Assembly: GCA_946184295.1 (NCBI GenBank)
Contig: CAMHEZ010000020.1
Location: forward strand, 1-39,430
Reading direction: 5' to 3'
Length of the DNA stretch: 39,430 bases
Source of the DNA: an uncultured Clostridia bacterium
GTDB lineage: Bacteria; Bacillota; Clostridia; Oscillospirales; Acutalibacteraceae
Shown: piece after piece, positions 23,683 through 30,611 of the stretch
Layout: each line of letters starts with the position of its first letter
Numbering within the stretch: the first letter of the stretch is position 1
Translations under genes and position numbers: made by a program
Notes under the pieces: generated by a model
Databases searched by the model: none
What the model was told of the DNA's origin: nothing
What the model saw: only the letters and a program-made list of their open reading frames with translations

Positions 23683-26043
23683 TTATTCATTATTCATTAT
23701 TTCTCCTACCATTACGGTGATGTCGTCGTCCTCTCCGGCGGGACGGCGGCTGACCGCTCGCGACAGCAGGAACCGTGCAAACTGCGCCGGCTCCTCTCCG
23801 TCATACGCTGCCAGCAGCTTCTCGAACCACATACTGTCGTCGGTGGGCACACCGTCGGACAGCATGACAATCAGGTCGCCTTCCTCCGCCGTGAAGCAAT
23901 ACTGTGCCGTGTCAGTCTCCCGCAGAATGCCCAGCGGCAGCGAGCGGGTATCAATGCGATTGACCAGACCGTTCCGCACGTGATAGGACTGCGCCGCCCC
24001 CGCCTTGCAGAACAAGGCCCGTCCGTTACAGAGATTCAGCCGCAGACTGTCGATGGTGGAAAGCGATTCCTCCTCCGATTTGAGCATGAGCGCCGCGTTG
24101 ACGATCTTCACCGCGCTCTCGTAACCGAAGCCGCCCCGCAGCAGCCTTGCAAACAGACCGCAGGCCATCGCGCCGTCCACCGCCGCACGACCGCCGCTGC
24201 CCATGCCGTCACTGAGCAGCAGATAGGCACAGCCCTCACCGTCCTCAAAGCTCTCATACGCGTCACCGCAGAGCTGTCCCCCGTTGCAGCAGTGCTGCGC
24301 AGCCCCAAAATTGAGATGGTAACGCGGCCGCTCCACCAGCTCTATCGTGAGAATCGTCCCTTCTTCCCATGCGTCTCCCTCTTGTTGCTCCATTTCGGAC
24401 AAAAGCAATTCACACCCCAGACATTCCCCGACAAACGCCCCCAGCTCGTCGCGCGTCAACACGGTGCGCTCTGTCTCACCTAATACCAGCGATACGGTCA
24501 GCCGCGCATATTGATTTTCGCAGCATCTCACGCACTGCACATCGTAGCCGCACGATGACAACGCATCAGCCAGACGAGCGGCGGCGGCACTGTCTTCCCG
24601 GTCGGCTGCCCCCAGTTCGCCGCTCAGTTCGGTTAGCATCAGGCTTACCCCCGCCAGCTGGTCATTGATGGCTGAACGCACCTGTGACAGCCTTCTGTGC
24701 GCTCCGCAGGAAGCGATATGGTAGCCGTACAGCCGTTTCAACTCCCCTAATAACTGCTCTTCCTTCAGACACTTGACCCCCAGCGCAGCGGAAATGTCCA
24801 TGCCCCCCGCCGGGTCACGGCCGTCCAGCCCGAAAGCCAGCCGCCGGACACGTTCGTCCTGTGCGTTTCCCTCTTCACCGCAGCAATTGTCGCGGCAAGG
24901 GCATGTTCCGCAAACCTTCTCTACCGCCTGCCGATACATTTTCTCACTCTCGGAACAGCCGCGCCTGTCCAGCCCCGCGGATACGCGCTCCACCACGGTG
25001 GAAACACTCCTCAGCGCCGCCGCGGATTTTCTCAGCCGTCCGCTGACCGCACGGTTGTCCGCCGCGCAGATTCTGCGCTCCTCCTGCACGAATCCCGCTG
25101 CTGTCAGCACTTGTCCGGCAAAGGCCGTCGGTATCAGGCAAGACAGTACCCCCGCTATCGCCACTTCCGCCGCAAAGGAATAATCCATGCTGCCGGAAAT
25201 CAGCGTTCCCATGAGGCAAACCGCGATATACACCGACGCGGAAAAAATTCTGCCGTACCGCGCCGCATACCCCGCCAGCACCGCCGCCACCGGACAAAAG
25301 GTTCCCTGATACAGGCTGTATTGAGAGAGTGCCGTGACACAGCCTGCCGCCGTGCCGCCCGCCGCGCCGCCGATCTCGCGTTTGGCAGGCAGCGCCAGCA
25401 GTACAGCCGTATGCAGCATAATCAGGCCGGGCGAAAGCCTGACAATCTCCCAGCGGCAGAGGGGAATCACGGCGGCGCACAACGTAATCATGAGCGAGAC
25501 CGACGTGCTTTTGCGCAGCCGCGTCCCGCCCTCCAGCAGCCGCAGTGCGCCGGAAGCCTCCGTGAAGAACATCGCCGCCGTCCCTGCCATTAATCCTTCT
25601 ACGAAAAAATATAGCGTGCTGTAGGACAGCATAGAGCCGGTTGTCCCGTTAATGATACTGCCCGTGAGCAGAACGCCCGCCAGCGCCGCACAGAACGGAT
25701 AGAACTTTGCCGAATTGACCCACTTAAGTTCCCCCAGCGCCCAGCGGATGCCGCCAACAGCCAACAGCGCCGCCACACGGCGCAGTCCTTCCATGGTCAG
25801 CAGCATGCCCGCGTCGGTCAGACAGCCAATCACGCCGCCCACCGCCGCAATGGTCGCGCAGTCCGCTGGCACTGCCGCGATAAACGCCGCGCCAAACGGA
25901 CAATAGCCGCCCGGCAGGACAGCACGGTTCATCAGCGCACTGATGACGGCCACCGTCAGCTTGGGAGCAAGTCTGTGAAACAGCGCCCGCGCACCCTGTC
26001 GTTCTTCCTGCGTCAGCCTCGCAGCGACATTCTGTGCATTCAT
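23683..26043 (-). CDS. spoIIE: stage II sporulation protein E (SpoIIE)
   Basis: Membrane-bound PP2C-type serine phosphatase that dephosphorylates SpoIIAA to activate sigma-F in the forespore and takes part in asymmetric septation, 786 aa. The N-terminal third (about residues 25-320) holds roughly ten hydrophobic helices. A cytosolic regulatory region (about 330-560) includes a Cys-rich stretch (CGTCPCRDNCCGEEG). The phosphatase domain (about 570-786) carries CNGGQLCGDAYESFEDGEG, LLLSDGMGSGGRAAVDG, and LIVMLSDGVPTDD plus GEDDDITVMVG, the metal-binding aspartates of PP2C. The start is ATG at 26043 behind AAAGGAGGAACATT. It is divergent from mltG. The gene shows the organism is, or recently was, a spore former. 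Confidence 0.96.
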   Translation of the reverse strand: MNAQNVAARLTQEERQGARALFHRLAPKLTVAVISALMNRAVLPGGYCPFGAAFIAAVPADCATIAAVGGVIGCLTDAGMLLTMEGLRRVAALLAVGGIRWALGELKWVNSAKFYPFCAALAGVLLTGSIINGTTGSMLSYSTLYFFVEGLMAGTAAMFFTEASGALRLLEGGTRLRKSTSVSLMITLCAAVIPLCRWEIVRLSPGLIMLHTAVLLALPAKREIGGAAGGTAAGCVTALSQYSLYQGTFCPVAAVLAGYAARYGRIFSASVYIAVCLMGTLISGSMDYSFAAEVAIAGVLSCLIPTAFAGQVLTAAGFVQEERRICAADNRAVSGRLRKSAAALRSVSTVVERVSAGLDRRGCSESEKMYRQAVEKVCGTCPCRDNCCGEEGNAQDERVRRLAFGLDGRDPAGGMDISAALGVKCLKEEQLLGELKRLYGYHIASCGAHRRLSQVRSAINDQLAGVSLMLTELSGELGAADREDSAAAARLADALSSCGYDVQCVRCCENQYARLTVSLVLGETERTVLTRDELGAFVGECLGCELLLSEMEQQEGDAWEEGTILTIELVERPRYHLNFGAAQHCCNGGQLCGDAYESFEDGEGCAYLLLSDGMGSGGRAAVDGAMACGLFARLLRGGFGYESAVKIVNAALMLKSEEESLSTIDSLRLNLCNGRALFCKAGAAQSYHVRNGLVNRIDTRSLPLGILRETDTAQYCFTAEEGDLIVMLSDGVPTDDSMWFEKLLAAYDGEEPAQFARFLLSRAVSRRPAGEDDDITVMVGEIMNNE

Positions 26044-26099
26044 AATGTTCCTCCTTTGTCACAATCTCCGCCGCCTCCCGGGAGAAAGGCGCGTCAACT

Positions 26100-26133
26100 A
26101 TTGTAATTCATGGCAAACGTGTTTTTTGTCGGA
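26100..26133 (-). promoter_or_regulatory. candidate Spo0A-dependent promoter of spoIIE
   Basis: On the minus strand TACAAT (26105-26100) lies 21 bases downstream of CCGACA (26132-26127). The plus-strand TGTCGGA (26127-26133) differs at one position from the Spo0A box TGTCGAA. Spo0A-activated sigma-A promoters such as B. subtilis spoIIE and spoIIG have this long spacing with 0A boxes near -35. Confidence 0.4.
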
Positions 26134-26158
26134 ATCTGTGGGCTTGTCAATTTTTTAT

Positions 26159-26187
26159 TTGACTTATTCATTGTGATTCGGTATAAT
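26159..26187 (+). promoter_or_regulatory. sigma-A promoter of mltG
   Basis: TTGACT (26159-26164), 17 bases, TATAAT (26182-26187), 79 bases before the mltG ATG. Confidence 0.75.
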
Positions 26188-26266
26188 GAAAAAGTGGTAT
26201 TCGGAACGATAGCAATCGGGCTGGCTTTTCCCCGATGCATGAACGGAAAGGACGGTACATAGCATC

Positions 26267-27187
26267 ATGGCAACCTACGCATACTCACAAAAAAAGAAAT
26301 CCGGCGGCGCCACGCTGGTGGCACTGCTGGCGCTGGCAGCGCTTGGCGCACTGACGGCCAGCGGCTTTTACATTTTCTCCCGACTGGAACAGCGGCGTGA
26401 AGCGCAGCAGGCCTCCGCCATTGTCACCACGGATATTACCTTTCCCGAAGGGCGCACCGTGCGACAGTACGGCGCATTGCTCGAGGAAAACGGCGTTTGC
26501 AGCGCGGAGGAATTTTATGCCGCCATGCGCGACAACGATTACACCGCGGATTACCCCTTCCTGCCCGCCAACGACATTTTGCAGCAGCGGGAATATCCGC
26601 TGGAGGGCTACCTCTACCCCGACACCTACAGCTTTTACGTACCCGAATCCGCTAATTCTGTCATCAAACGCTTCCTGAACAATTTTCAAACCAAGGTATC
26701 GGACGAGCTGGTCAGCTACGCCAATGCCAACGGCGAAGGGTTCCGCAATATCGACATGAGCTTTGACAAGGCTGTGATTCTCGCCTCCATCATCGAACGC
26801 GAATCCCCCACCGACAACGAACGCCCCAAAATCGCGGCCTGCTTCTACAACCGCATGGAAAATCCTTCTGTGTCCGGCACAGGCGGCAAGCTGCAATCCG
26901 ACGCGACCAAATTTTACCCCTACGTGGTGGGACAAACGCCGGAAGGCTTCGTGAGCGAATACAACACCTACAACATCGTCGGCCTGCCCAAAGGCCCCAT
27001 CTGCTCTCCCTCGCTCAGCTCGATCAAGGCGGCGGTCTATCCCGATATGTCCTGCAAAGCCTACTTCTTCTACAACGACATCAACGACAAACACTACTAC
27101 GCCGTCACCTATGAAGAACACCTGAAAAATATTCAATACTGCAAGGACAACGGCCTCGCGGGCTTGTTATTGTTTCCCGCAGGATAA
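26267..27187 (+). CDS. mltG: endolytic transglycosylase MltG (YceG-like)
   Basis: Membrane-anchored lytic transglycosylase that cuts nascent glycan strands and so sets glycan length, 306 aa. Membrane helix at about residues 15-40. A LysM-like region follows (FPEGRTVRQYGALLEENGVC). The YceG core has PLEGYLYPDTYSFYVP, the catalytic Glu in ILASIIERESPTDNERPKIA, ACFYNRM, GGKLQSDATKFYP and the terminal YNTYNIVGLPKGPICSPSL. It is slightly shorter than many Firmicutes homologues, mainly before the LysM-like part. ATG at 26267; the nearest purine-rich site (GGAAAGGA) is rather distant. Confidence 0.94.
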   Translation: MATYAYSQKKKSGGATLVALLALAALGALTASGFYIFSRLEQRREAQQASAIVTTDITFPEGRTVRQYGALLEENGVCSAEEFYAAMRDNDYTADYPFLPANDILQQREYPLEGYLYPDTYSFYVPESANSVIKRFLNNFQTKVSDELVSYANANGEGFRNIDMSFDKAVILASIIERESPTDNERPKIAACFYNRMENPSVSGTGGKLQSDATKFYPYVVGQTPEGFVSEYNTYNIVGLPKGPICSPSLSSIKAAVYPDMSCKAYFFYNDINDKHYYAVTYEEHLKNIQYCKDNGLAGLLLFPAG

Positions 27188-27238
27188 GTATTGGCAGATT
27201 TGGGAAGATTGATACAGGAAAACAATAATAATCATACA

Positions 27239-27294
27239 AAAATGAAGAACTCATACGCACTTTTTATGATAGTGAGTATGAGTCCTTCATTTTG
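27239..27294. terminator. long bidirectional terminator between mltG and the SecB-like gene
   Basis: A near-perfect stem of about 18 bp, with left arm around AAATGAAGAACTCATAC and right arm around GTATGAGTCCTTCATTTT. T-rich ends lie on both strands (GATTTTTGATTTT on plus, TTTTTGTATG on minus). It closes the converging mltG and minus-strand cassette transcripts. Confidence 0.85.
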
Positions 27295-27318
27295 ATTTTT
27301 GATTTTCAATATCAATAA

Positions 27319-27729
27319 CTATGATTTATTTGTAAACATATTCGCAATATTCATCGTGGGTAAAATAATGGGAGGTCTGCCAGAGTTGGCAGTAATCATC
27401 GAAACTAATCCTCTCAGATAAGGGAATAAAATGGCCAGTGCATTAATCTCCCACTCTGGCTGCCAGGCAGCTTCACTCATAAATCTCCCCGAAATCGATA
27501 TGCTAAGCCGAAAAGAGGCGTTATCAATATTTTTATCCTCTGAATAGAAAACAACTACCTTTAAATTTTCCTGTATTTCCGTTTCTGATATAAAAGACAA
27601 GCTCTTGCTGAAATGAAACATATAGCTTATATCGCCTTCGGGAAACTCAAACGCCGGGTCACAAAAATAATCAATATTTGATACACGATATCCAATAAAT
27701 TGAATAATAGCTCCATTATTCTCACTCAT
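27319..27729 (-). CDS. SecB-like chaperone of the TAC cassette
   Basis: 136-residue SecB-fold protein. The diagnostic block is near the C-terminus: ILFPYLRGLVSMITANSGRP followed by PIILPTMNIANMF, matching the LFPYxR...GxPP...LxPxNF signature of SecB. Earlier strands fit the SecB core (IQFIGYRVSNIDYFCDP). Firmicutes usually lack an export SecB, and stand-alone SecB-like proteins are known as controllers of toxin-antitoxin-chaperone systems. Here it is the third gene of a three-gene operon. Its ATG overlaps the stop of the small upstream gene (ATGA), so it is translationally coupled. Base composition is AT-rich compared with flanking housekeeping genes. Inferred role: fold and stabilise the antitoxin and perhaps sense phage protein. 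Confidence 0.8.
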   Translation of the reverse strand: MSENNGAIIQFIGYRVSNIDYFCDPAFEFPEGDISYMFHFSKSLSFISETEIQENLKVVVFYSEDKNIDNASFRLSISISGRFMSEAAWQPEWEINALAILFPYLRGLVSMITANSGRPPIILPTMNIANMFTNKS

Positions 27730-27995
27730 GCCGCAAACCTCCCCACATCACCCCAATTGTATTTCTGATTTGCATCATCAGAGGGAATAGAGGAAAACGC
27801 ATAAACATCTGTAGACGGCACTGTTATTTCACTTTCTGTATAAGACGCAGCAAATACTTCCTCTTCCAACCCACCGTCCAATATATGGCTGTTTTTGGTA
27901 TGTCTGACGGCTTGCTCAATGCTGTTCCTGACATCTTCGTCGCTCATGTTATTCACATAATCGATAAAATCAGCCAACAATGCCTTCATATCCAT
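27726..27995 (-). CDS. small acidic protein, probable antitoxin of the TAC cassette
   Basis: 89 residues from the ATG at 27995 (MDMKALLADFIDYV), chosen because GAGGAAGGAAG lies eight bases upstream. No family recognised. The N-terminal half is helical and acidic (NNMSDEDVRNSIEQAVRHTK). The C-terminal half is predicted to be loosely structured (PSTDVYAFSSIPSDDANQKY, ending GDVGRFAA), as expected for a chaperone-addiction tail in TAC antitoxins. It overlaps the upstream toxin-like gene by 26 bases and shares ATGA with the SecB-like gene downstream. The antitoxin role rests on position, size and partners, not on homology. Confidence 0.6.
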   Translation of the reverse strand: MDMKALLADFIDYVNNMSDEDVRNSIEQAVRHTKNSHILDGGLEEEVFAASYTESEITVPSTDVYAFSSIPSDDANQKYNWGDVGRFAA

Positions 27996-28602
27996 TCTGA
28001 CATCTTCCTTCCTCAAAAATTTCTATATTTTTGACAATTGCACTATCAGTATCAACACAAGCCATTATCACATTGGGAACATACGTCTTGGGATATTGAT
28101 GCTCTCCTTTATTAAATACGAATTTCTTCTCTTCCTCCAACATGCCAAAGAACTGCGGGCATCGAATCACGCTTAACTTCCGCATATCTCTGATAGCATC
28201 AAATACCTGCGTATCCGCCACTGCCGCATTGCGATATTTATGCAATGGATCGGTTTTCAAATCTCTGTTTAATAGTATATATCTCATTTGATGGAAATAT
28301 TCCATTTTCTCAGGATCACATAAATCCATATAATTTTCCTCATCACACTCTACTGTACAAGAAAGAATCGCATATCCGCCGGTATGTTTACCTTTATTGA
28401 TATGATACATCTCCAATTGCTTCGCGCACCGCACAGCATATGCCTCATTGTCACCGCATTGACAAAAGAAATAAGCACCAATCCCCATGCGCAACGAATC
28501 TGCATCACTATGTCTGAAATGATTCTCTGTTAGAATGGATTGTGCGTTATCGAGTGACGTACCATGAAAACACTTTAGACTAACCAATCCACTCACTCCC
28601 AT
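27970..28602 (-). CDS. PARP/ADP-ribosyltransferase-like toxin candidate
   Basis: About 210 residues. The N-terminus reads CFHGTSLDNAQSIL and then MGIGAYFFCQ. Numbered from the ATG at 28602, His13 (FHGT) and Tyr44 (GxGAYFF) correspond to the PARP-type H and Y signature motifs (compare WHGS...N...IL and FGKGIYFAD). A third catalytic residue (Glu or variant) could not be assigned. The rest is unrecognised. The frame is open to a GTG at 28665, but the promoter at 28622-28650 rules that start out. ATG 28602, GTG 28596 (best spaced from AGGGAAG) and TTG 28587 are candidates. Gene order toxin-antitoxin-SecB matches CmdTAC-type anti-phage modules, whose toxin ADP-ribosylates mRNA. The target here is unknown. 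Confidence 0.65.
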   Translation of the reverse strand: MGVSGLVSLKCFHGTSLDNAQSILTENHFRHSDADSLRMGIGAYFFCQCGDNEAYAVRCAKQLEMYHINKGKHTGGYAILSCTVECDEENYMDLCDPEKMEYFHQMRYILLNRDLKTDPLHKYRNAAVADTQVFDAIRDMRKLSVIRCPQFFGMLEEEKKFVFNKGEHQYPKTYVPNVIMACVDTDSAIVKNIEIFEEGRCQNGYEGIVG

Positions 28603-28621
28603 CTTCCCTGTTTTCAAAATA

Positions 28622-28650
28622 ATTGTAACATACTCAGCTTGTATTTGCAA
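28622..28650 (-). promoter_or_regulatory. promoter of the toxin-antitoxin-chaperone operon
   Basis: On the minus strand TTGCAA (28650-28645), 17 bases, TACAAT (28627-28622). Transcription would begin about 28615, giving a very short leader before the toxin start and supporting a single three-gene transcript. Confidence 0.7.
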
Positions 28651-28661
28651 GAGGGTTTCGA

Positions 28662-28800
28662 TCACGCTTTGCGCAGCAAATTGATTTTTTGTCCTATTTG
28701 AAACATTGCTTCCGCATTTGTCTCATCAATCAGATCATGCGGCCCCGGACAGGGGAAGTGAGACGTGTGAGACGCATGAGACGCACTCTGTATATAGCTT
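28662..28800 (-). pseudogene. orphan C-terminal coding fragment
   Basis: Open minus-strand frame without a start, ending at 28662. It reads ...SHFPCPGPHDLIDETN then AEAMFQIGQKINLLRKA. No family assigned. It looks like the tail of a mobile-element protein, and its DNA at 28723-28744 nearly repeats the 3' end of the adjacent glycosyltransferase gene. The toxin promoter starts right behind it. Confidence 0.4.
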
Positions 28801-28961
28801 TATCTATACTACCGTTACTTGATGGATGATTGTTCTATAGTATAAATACGTCTCATCGTCTCACTACTGCCTGTTTTCCTGTAGAAACCGCGTATTTCAG
28901 GGCTTTTTTAGCGTTTGCGGCTGAGACGAGGAACCCTTTTTTGCTCGTCTCACACGTCTCA
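28759..28961. repeat. eight TGAGACG heptamers in both orientations
   Basis: TGAGACG at 28759, 28768 and 28777 (9-bp period). CGTCTCA at 28849 and 28857. TGAGACG at 28922. CGTCTCA at 28946 and 28955 (9-bp period). A near copy, TGTCTCA, lies near 28719. Arranged like iterons or regulator sites, although some fall inside the fragment frames (coding Glu-Thr). Confidence 0.7.
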
Positions 28962-28990
28962 GGCAAACGAAGTCTTGCTTTTTGGTTTAC
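28853..28990 (-). pseudogene. second orphan C-terminal coding fragment
   Basis: A minus-strand frame ending at TGA 28855-28853 reads PETCETSKKGFLVSAANAKK then ALKYAVSTGKQAVVRR. No start codon or family was seen, and the frame runs into the glycosyltransferase 3' end. Its codons use the TGAGACG repeats (Glu-Thr). Either a remnant of an element gene or chance. Confidence 0.3.
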
Positions 28991-29913
28991 TGATCACGTA
29001 AATTGCTTTCATCAATCAGATAATGCGGCCGGCGCTTGACCTCGTAATAAATACGCCCGACGTATTCACCGATAATACCGATGGAAACCAGCTGCACGCC
29101 GCCAAAGAAGCAGATGGCAAAAATGGTGGTGAAGTAGCCGGGCAGGTCGATGCCCTCAAAGAGAATACTCAGCAGCAGGCTGAGCAGATACAGCACACTC
29201 ACTCCAATCGCCGCTCCGCCCAGATACAGACAGAATCGCAGCGGCTTGTCATTGAAGGACAGCACGCCGTCCACGCCGTAGCGCAGCAGCGAACGGAAAT
29301 TCCACTTGGTCTCCCCCGCCGCCCGCTGACGGTTTTCGTATTTGATGAGCTTCTCCTTGAAGCCGATCCATGAAAACAAGCCCTTGGAAAAACGGTTGTA
29401 TTCATTCATCGAGAGCAGCGCGTCCAGCGCCTTGCGGCTGAGCATGCGGAAATCGCCGATGCCGTCGGTCAGTTCCACATCGGTCAGCCTGTCCACCAAC
29501 CGGTAATAGGTCCGTGCCAGAAAGGTGCCGATCGCCTTGTCACCCTGCCTGTCCCGCTGGGCAATGACCTGATCGTACCCCTCCTGCGCATAGGCCAGCA
29601 TCTCGGCCAGCAGCTCCGGCGGATGCTGCAAATCGGCGTCCATGATGGCGGTGTAGTCCCCCGAGGCATACCGCAGTCCCGCCAGCATGGCCGATTCCTT
29701 GCCGAAATTGCGGCTGAACGAGATGTATTTCACATGACTGTCGCTCTCTGCAAACGCCTTCAACTGCGTAAGTGTTCCGTCCTTGCTGCCGTCATTGACA
29801 AATATCATCTCGTAATCATCTGTCATGCCCCGCAGCTCGTCGGATAAAACCCGATAGGTCAGTCCGATCACCGTTTCCTCGTTGTAGCAGGGTACCACCA
29901 CCGAAATCAACAT
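28987..29913 (-). CDS. glycosyltransferase family 2 (DPM1/GtrB-like), membrane-bound
   Basis: 308 aa. A GT-A domain (residues 1-225) with VVVPCYNEETVI at the N-terminus, VNDGSKDGTL, and AIMDADLQHPPELL carrying the metal-binding acidic residues. YFTTIFAICFFGGVQLVSIG and IIGEYVGRIYYEVKRRPHY at the C-terminus, with two membrane helices, are typical of undecaprenyl-phosphate glycosyltransferases of the GtrB/YfdH/ArnC group. It probably loads a sugar on undecaprenyl phosphate for envelope glycan modification. The start is ATG at 29913 behind GGGAGGAGGTAGGATAA, 17 bases after the HD-domain gene. The 3' end carries one copy of the 22-bp repeat shared with the adjacent cassette. Confidence 0.9.
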   Translation of the reverse strand: MLISVVVPCYNEETVIGLTYRVLSDELRGMTDDYEMIFVNDGSKDGTLTQLKAFAESDSHVKYISFSRNFGKESAMLAGLRYASGDYTAIMDADLQHPPELLAEMLAYAQEGYDQVIAQRDRQGDKAIGTFLARTYYRLVDRLTDVELTDGIGDFRMLSRKALDALLSMNEYNRFSKGLFSWIGFKEKLIKYENRQRAAGETKWNFRSLLRYGVDGVLSFNDKPLRFCLYLGGAAIGVSVLYLLSLLLSILFEGIDLPGYFTTIFAICFFGGVQLVSIGIIGEYVGRIYYEVKRRPHYLIDESNLRDQ

Positions 29914-29930
29914 TTATCCTACCTCCTCCC

Positions 29931-30497
29931 TCATGCTTCTGTCTGCACGGCGTTCCGCAATTCCTCATACAGCGCGAGATATGCCGCTTTCGTCTCCTCA
30001 AACGGACGCTCACTCTCCACAATGGCAATGTGAATGTCCGGCGCCTTTTCCAATAGGATATCCCCGTTGAAGGTCTGAAATTCATGATAGAGCATACAAT
30101 CATCGACTTCCTTGACCAAAGCGGCTTCCTCGTCAGTCGGCGGGGCAATGTCCAGCGCGGCCAGAATATCGCCGTACAACCGCCGTTCACAGTCGCAGTA
30201 GTAGGGAAGCTGCCGCTTGAGCGGGCGGGTCATATCCCCCATATATGCCTCGGTGGCGTCATGCAGCAGGCAGAGCAGCCGCACATGTGTGGAATAGCCC
30301 CGCGCTTCTGCCTCGCGTGCGCAGTTGATACAATGCCGCGCCACGGAAAAAAACACCCGGAAATGCCCGTTTGCCCGACAAATCAGGCTGAGCGAATGGG
30401 CGATGTCGTCAATGTCAATGTCTTTTTTCTCCGGCGCGGTCGGGTCAAACCGCCGTCCTCCAATCGTTGTAATAAAAGCCTTGTTCACAGTTCCCAC
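29931..30497 (-). CDS. HD-domain phosphohydrolase (YfbR-like)
   Basis: HD-superfamily metal-dependent hydrolase of about 188 aa. Conserved residues run FSVARHCINCA (first His), LCLLHDATEAYMGDMTRPLK (the HD pair at about 79-80, then E/D), and a later Asp in VKEVDDCMLYHEF. This layout is that of YfbR-type 5'-deoxynucleotidases and related phosphohydrolases. The open frame reaches a TTG at 30530, but the GTG at 30497 (GTVNKAFITTIGG) is preferred because GGGGGGAG lies eight bases before it. It probably forms an operon with the glycosyltransferase. Nucleotide substrate not determinable. Confidence 0.8.
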   Translation of the reverse strand: MGTVNKAFITTIGGRRFDPTAPEKKDIDIDDIAHSLSLICRANGHFRVFFSVARHCINCAREAEARGYSTHVRLLCLLHDATEAYMGDMTRPLKRQLPYYCDCERRLYGDILAALDIAPPTDEEAALVKEVDDCMLYHEFQTFNGDILLEKAPDIHIAIVESERPFEETKAAYLALYEELRNAVQTEA

Positions 30498-30611
30498 CGT
30501 GATCGCTCCCCCCTTCGTCACATGAAACAATCAAATGCCCGCCGGGCTGCGTACATCTTTACGAAGCCCGGCGGACATTTTTGGATTGTACGTTTTTGAT
30601 TGGATCATGAT

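Larger units (their letters stand above)
28723..29030. repeat. 22-bp direct repeat, possible attachment-like duplication
   Basis: TCATCAATCAGAT-C-ATGCGGCC at 28723-28744 recurs as TCATCAATCAGAT-A-ATGCGGCC at 29009-29030 (21 of 22 identical, 286 bases apart). The second copy encodes RPHYLIDE at the end of the glycosyltransferase gene. The first is read in the same frame (GPHDLIDE) in an orphan fragment. Confidence 0.7.

Noticed and set aside
28970-29030. CRISPR-like array from the spaced TGAGACG repeats
   Set aside because: Repeats are only 7 bp, occur in both orientations and have 1-2 bp gaps; no spacers of CRISPR length and no cas genes.
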